From contig NZ_CAJHBS010000005.1 in assembly GCF_904846705.1 (NCBI RefSeq), positions 108,133 to 172,132 of the forward strand: a stretch of 64,000 bases of DNA, given 5' to 3'. Source of the DNA: Psychrobacter sp. Pi2-52 (lineage in GTDB: Bacteria > Pseudomonadota > Gammaproteobacteria > Pseudomonadales > Moraxellaceae). The notes beneath the pieces were generated by a model, which saw only the letters and a program-made list of their open reading frames with translations, did no database searches and was not told the DNA's origin. The translations under genes and the position numbers were made by a program. Of the stretch, positions 62,146 to 64,000 are shown piece after piece (position 1 is the first letter of the stretch; every line of letters starts with the position of its first letter).

Positions 62146-62520
62146 TTAATCTTTTTTAAGCTTAATCACGTTGTAGCTTGGATAGCCTAGCTCGATTTTA
62201 TAATCGTCGCGTCCACGTTCAGCCTTTATCTTAATCTTACGATCACCGTTTTTATACTTAACGTCTTTGACACGATATCCCATGCTACGGACTTTACTAG
62301 CAGCTCGTTGCTCGACAACGGAGACATAGCTGTTTTTATCGTTCTTTTTGTCTTTGTGTTTTTTATGGCCTTTATTGTCCTTATGAGTATGCTCGTATAG
62401 GTCGTCATAGCCATTGTAGCCATTCGGTGCAGTCACACAGCCTGTGGTCACTGCCAATAAAGCTGCGACTATGCTGCCAGTCGCTACCGTCTTTAATGTT
62501 GCAAATGATAGAGTTTTCAT
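62146..62520 (-). CDS. lipoprotein with one PepSY-like repeat
   Basis: A 124-residue precursor with lipobox TTGC (Cys28), a His/Lys/Asp-rich linker, and a C-terminal domain of about 55 residues: EQRAASKVRSMGYRVKDVKY, then alternating basic residues, ending YKIELGYPSYNVIKLKKD. The same domain occurs twice in the neighbouring lipoprotein upstream (ends DVMKVRKD), so these are paralogues. The fold resembles PepSY-type beta-alpha units, but assignment is by eye. AGGAAA precedes the ATG. Likely outer-membrane or inner-membrane anchored periplasmic protein; role unknown. Confidence 0.78.
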   Translation of the reverse strand: MKTLSFATLKTVATGSIVAALLAVTTGCVTAPNGYNGYDDLYEHTHKDNKGHKKHKDKKNDKNSYVSVVEQRAASKVRSMGYRVKDVKYKNGDRKIKIKAERGRDDYKIELGYPSYNVIKLKKD

Positions 62521-62604
62521 AATGATTTCCTAGCAATATATCGTTGCTCAATATGGGTAAAAGTTAAATGTACCGAGGTAATTAGCTAAAAATGCTGAAA
62601 GCAA

Positions 62605-63264
62605 TCAATCTTTTCTGACTTTCATAACATCTAAATTTGGATAACTTAATAATATTTCGTACTTCTGTGAACCTCGTTTGGCCTCAATCTCAAAGACACC
62701 GCGCTTATTTTTTTCTTCAAGATCGATATCTTCAACACGGTAGCCCATAGCCCTTACTTTGTTGATAGCACGGCGTTTAATAGCTGGGTAACGTGATTCT
62801 CTTTTAATAGTGTCTTCGACATCGCCTTTTTTATAGCGCTGACCATTCTGATAATTATCTTTACGCTTGTTTTCTTTATAGCGGCCATTATTATTTTGCG
62901 ACTTATTATCCCAGTTATCTGGCCACGCTTTTTTGCTTGAGTTGATAAGTCTTAGGGTAGGGTAAGTATATTTTAGCTCGTAGGCTTGGTTGTTCTTTTT
63001 AGCATAAGCCGTAAGAGCTCGATCACCACGGTAACTATCAGCTCTGATATCTATAACTTGATAGCCTTTACGGCGCAAGTCTTGTCGAAGCTGCTGACTT
63101 ACGCGATTAAAGTTATTACTTTGGCTATTATTATCACCACGATATACGGGCTGATTGTCATATCCTGAACCTACAACCGCACAACCCACTGTCGTACCCA
63201 ATAATGCAACGACAAGACCAGTAGATACAGTGGCCTTAATAGAGAAAGGTTTTATTGCTTTCAT
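62605..63264 (-). CDS. lipoprotein with two PepSY-like repeats
   Basis: A 219-residue precursor with lipobox TVGC (Cys28). Repeat one (about 55-108) has QQLRQDLRRKGYQVIDI and YELKYTYPTLRLI. A basic Asn/Lys/Tyr/Asp-rich linker follows. Repeat two (about 164-219) has RRAINKVRAMGYRVEDIDL and YEILLSYPNLDVMKVRKD. Repeat two is closer to the domain of the downstream paralogue at 62146-62520 than to repeat one. This suggests an internal duplication followed by gene duplication. AGGAT precedes the ATG. Function unknown. Confidence 0.78.
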   Translation of the reverse strand: MKAIKPFSIKATVSTGLVVALLGTTVGCAVVGSGYDNQPVYRGDNNSQSNNFNRVSQQLRQDLRRKGYQVIDIRADSYRGDRALTAYAKKNNQAYELKYTYPTLRLINSSKKAWPDNWDNKSQNNNGRYKENKRKDNYQNGQRYKKGDVEDTIKRESRYPAIKRRAINKVRAMGYRVEDIDLEEKNKRGVFEIEAKRGSQKYEILLSYPNLDVMKVRKD

Positions 63265-63810
63265 GAGGCAATATCCTATGATGGTATTAAGTAGGCGATA
63301 TATGTTAGAAATATCTATAACTATAAGATTTTAAAAGTATTCTGATGAATTAAATTAGATCGTAATTAATAAGTATCTTTATTAGGTTATTTTTCGAAAT
63401 ATTTCCTTACATTATCTATAATAGAGCACAAAACTTTGCGCTAGGTGTCATTTGCGTTAATAAGTTGTAATAATTGTGGCAAGTAAAATAGATTGTTGTA
63501 AGCATATGCTTACACGTAATGACGTTTACGCGACTTAACATACGAGTGAGAGTTAGGCATTATAGTCACACGGCATTAGGGAATGTGACTCAAGGATTGA
63601 GTTAACCGCATTAAGGATAATGATTCGATAACTAGCGTCAGGATGACAATAGCGATTGAAGTAAGGACGCATACCCTTTGCTGATAGCAGCAAGTAATAC
63701 TGAAGCTGTAGTGTAGTAAAAAGGGCAGGATGCCCAGTATCACAATATACTGAATATTTGTGCAAGGATGCATGAAAAGCAGTCGTGATAGGTAACATGG
63801 ATAGTTAACA
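63265..63810. other. region without recognisable genes
   Basis: About 550 bases between the lipoprotein gene and the hairpin next to the insertion sequence. Overlapping minus-strand frames of 80-100 codons exist but have no ribosome sites and unlikely compositions. Nothing further is identified. Confidence 0.4.
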
Positions 63811-63848
63811 ATAAAACCGCATAACAATTGATTGCTATGCGGTTTTAT
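63811..63848. terminator. long hairpin with A/T flanks, just outside the insertion sequence
   Basis: ATAAAACCGCATA (63811-63823) pairs with TATGCGGTTTTAT (63836-63848), with a further CAAT/ATTG pairing inside. It resembles a bidirectional terminator and could insulate the neighbourhood from transposase transcripts. Confidence 0.75.
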
Positions 63849-63873
63849 CGTGTCTGGAGAATGGTAATTTATT

Positions 63874-64000
63874 GAGACCATCCCAGATTCTGTGTAACTG
63901 CCATTTAGATTAAATGCTTACTGATACGGTCATCAAACATAATCATAAAACGATTCAGAGCAGACGTCCAGTTACGGATTGGCATCGACCACTTTTTAGA
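63874..64000 (-). mobile_element. IS256-family insertion sequence, one end (continues beyond window)
   Basis: The element end appears to begin at GAGACCATCCCAGATTCTGT (63874 onwards), similar in form to IS256-family inverted repeats. Inside it, on the minus strand, lie the last codons of a transposase. The other end, and any target-site duplication, are outside the window. Confidence 0.75.
63905..64000 (-). CDS. IS256-family transposase, C-terminal fragment (gene continues beyond window)
   Basis: Thirty-one in-frame residues before a stop: SKKWSMPIRNWTSALNRF, then MIMFDDRISKHLI. The pattern KKWtmPirnW..aLNrF.imFddR is the typical terminus of IS256/mutator-type DDE transposases. Only the tail is in the window, so intactness cannot be judged. 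Confidence 0.85.
   Translation of the reverse strand, partial: SKKWSMPIRNWTSALNRFMIMFDDRISKHLI

Noticed and set aside
63553..63881. Two overlapping minus-strand frames next to the insertion sequence
   Set aside because: They overlap each other, run through the hairpin and lack translation signals.

Overview
The window reads as a chromosomal segment of a gammaproteobacterium of the Moraxellaceae, most likely Psychrobacter. This is inferred from protein character, from a sugar-nucleotide block (galE-galU-pgi-ugd-like-pgm) resembling the conserved flank of Acinetobacter capsule loci, and from moderate GC with AT-rich spacers; no database search was run. Most of the window is housekeeping DNA. 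Many operons end in strong rho-independent hairpins, several of them bidirectional between convergent genes.

Layout. 1-3077: end of lpdA, then sucC and sucD (TCA cycle). 3173-9894: galE, galU, pgi, a degenerate UDP-glucose dehydrogenase homologue, and pgm on the other strand; together these interconvert hexose phosphates and UDP-sugars for the envelope. 10033-17635: mazG-comEA, pcnB-folK, panB-panC, rapZ and a DarP/YjgA gene (nucleotide clean-up, RNA tailing, folate, pantothenate, ribosome maturation). 17835-26999: dsbA, ubiG, a MupP-like phosphatase, a YciK-like SDR, a DksA-like zinc-finger protein, a COG0523 GTPase, ompR and tex. 27116-34280: an acidic exported protein, a saccharopine-dehydrogenase-like oxidoreductase, a tiny DUF1328 membrane protein, a pterin dehydratase, a small GNAT protein, and a fatty-acid desaturase with its ferredoxin reductase. 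34731-44958: ettA, plsB, ybaK, a tautomerase-family protein, an acyl-CoA dehydrogenase, a FUSC-type membrane protein and aroE.

45435-52376: a lipoprotein and pabC, then mltG and tmk. Between pabC and mltG, which are neighbours in many gammaproteobacteria, sits a compact island of about 3.1 kb (47136-50266). It holds two adenine methyltransferases of different classes, a small unknown protein, an XRE controller-type regulator, and a MutH-sized endonuclease that keeps all five MutH active-site positions. I read it as a GATC-type restriction-modification system built around a MutH-fold nuclease, and it is the most interesting item in the window.

52555-64000: a CPA1-type cation/proton antiporter with a regulatory domain and long disordered tail; a gene-poor stretch of about 900 bp with a perfect 24-bp tandem duplication; an HtrA/MucD protease; dapA; a lipoprotein that looks like BamC reduced to its N-terminal peptide; purC; an AT-rich orphan gene; a 3-methyladenine glycosylase; a NIF3/YqfO-like protein; two related lipoproteins; and, at the right edge, the terminus and last codons of an IS256-family insertion sequence.

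No rRNA, tRNA or CRISPR array was recognised. All functional calls are from reading the protein sequences, motifs and gene order.
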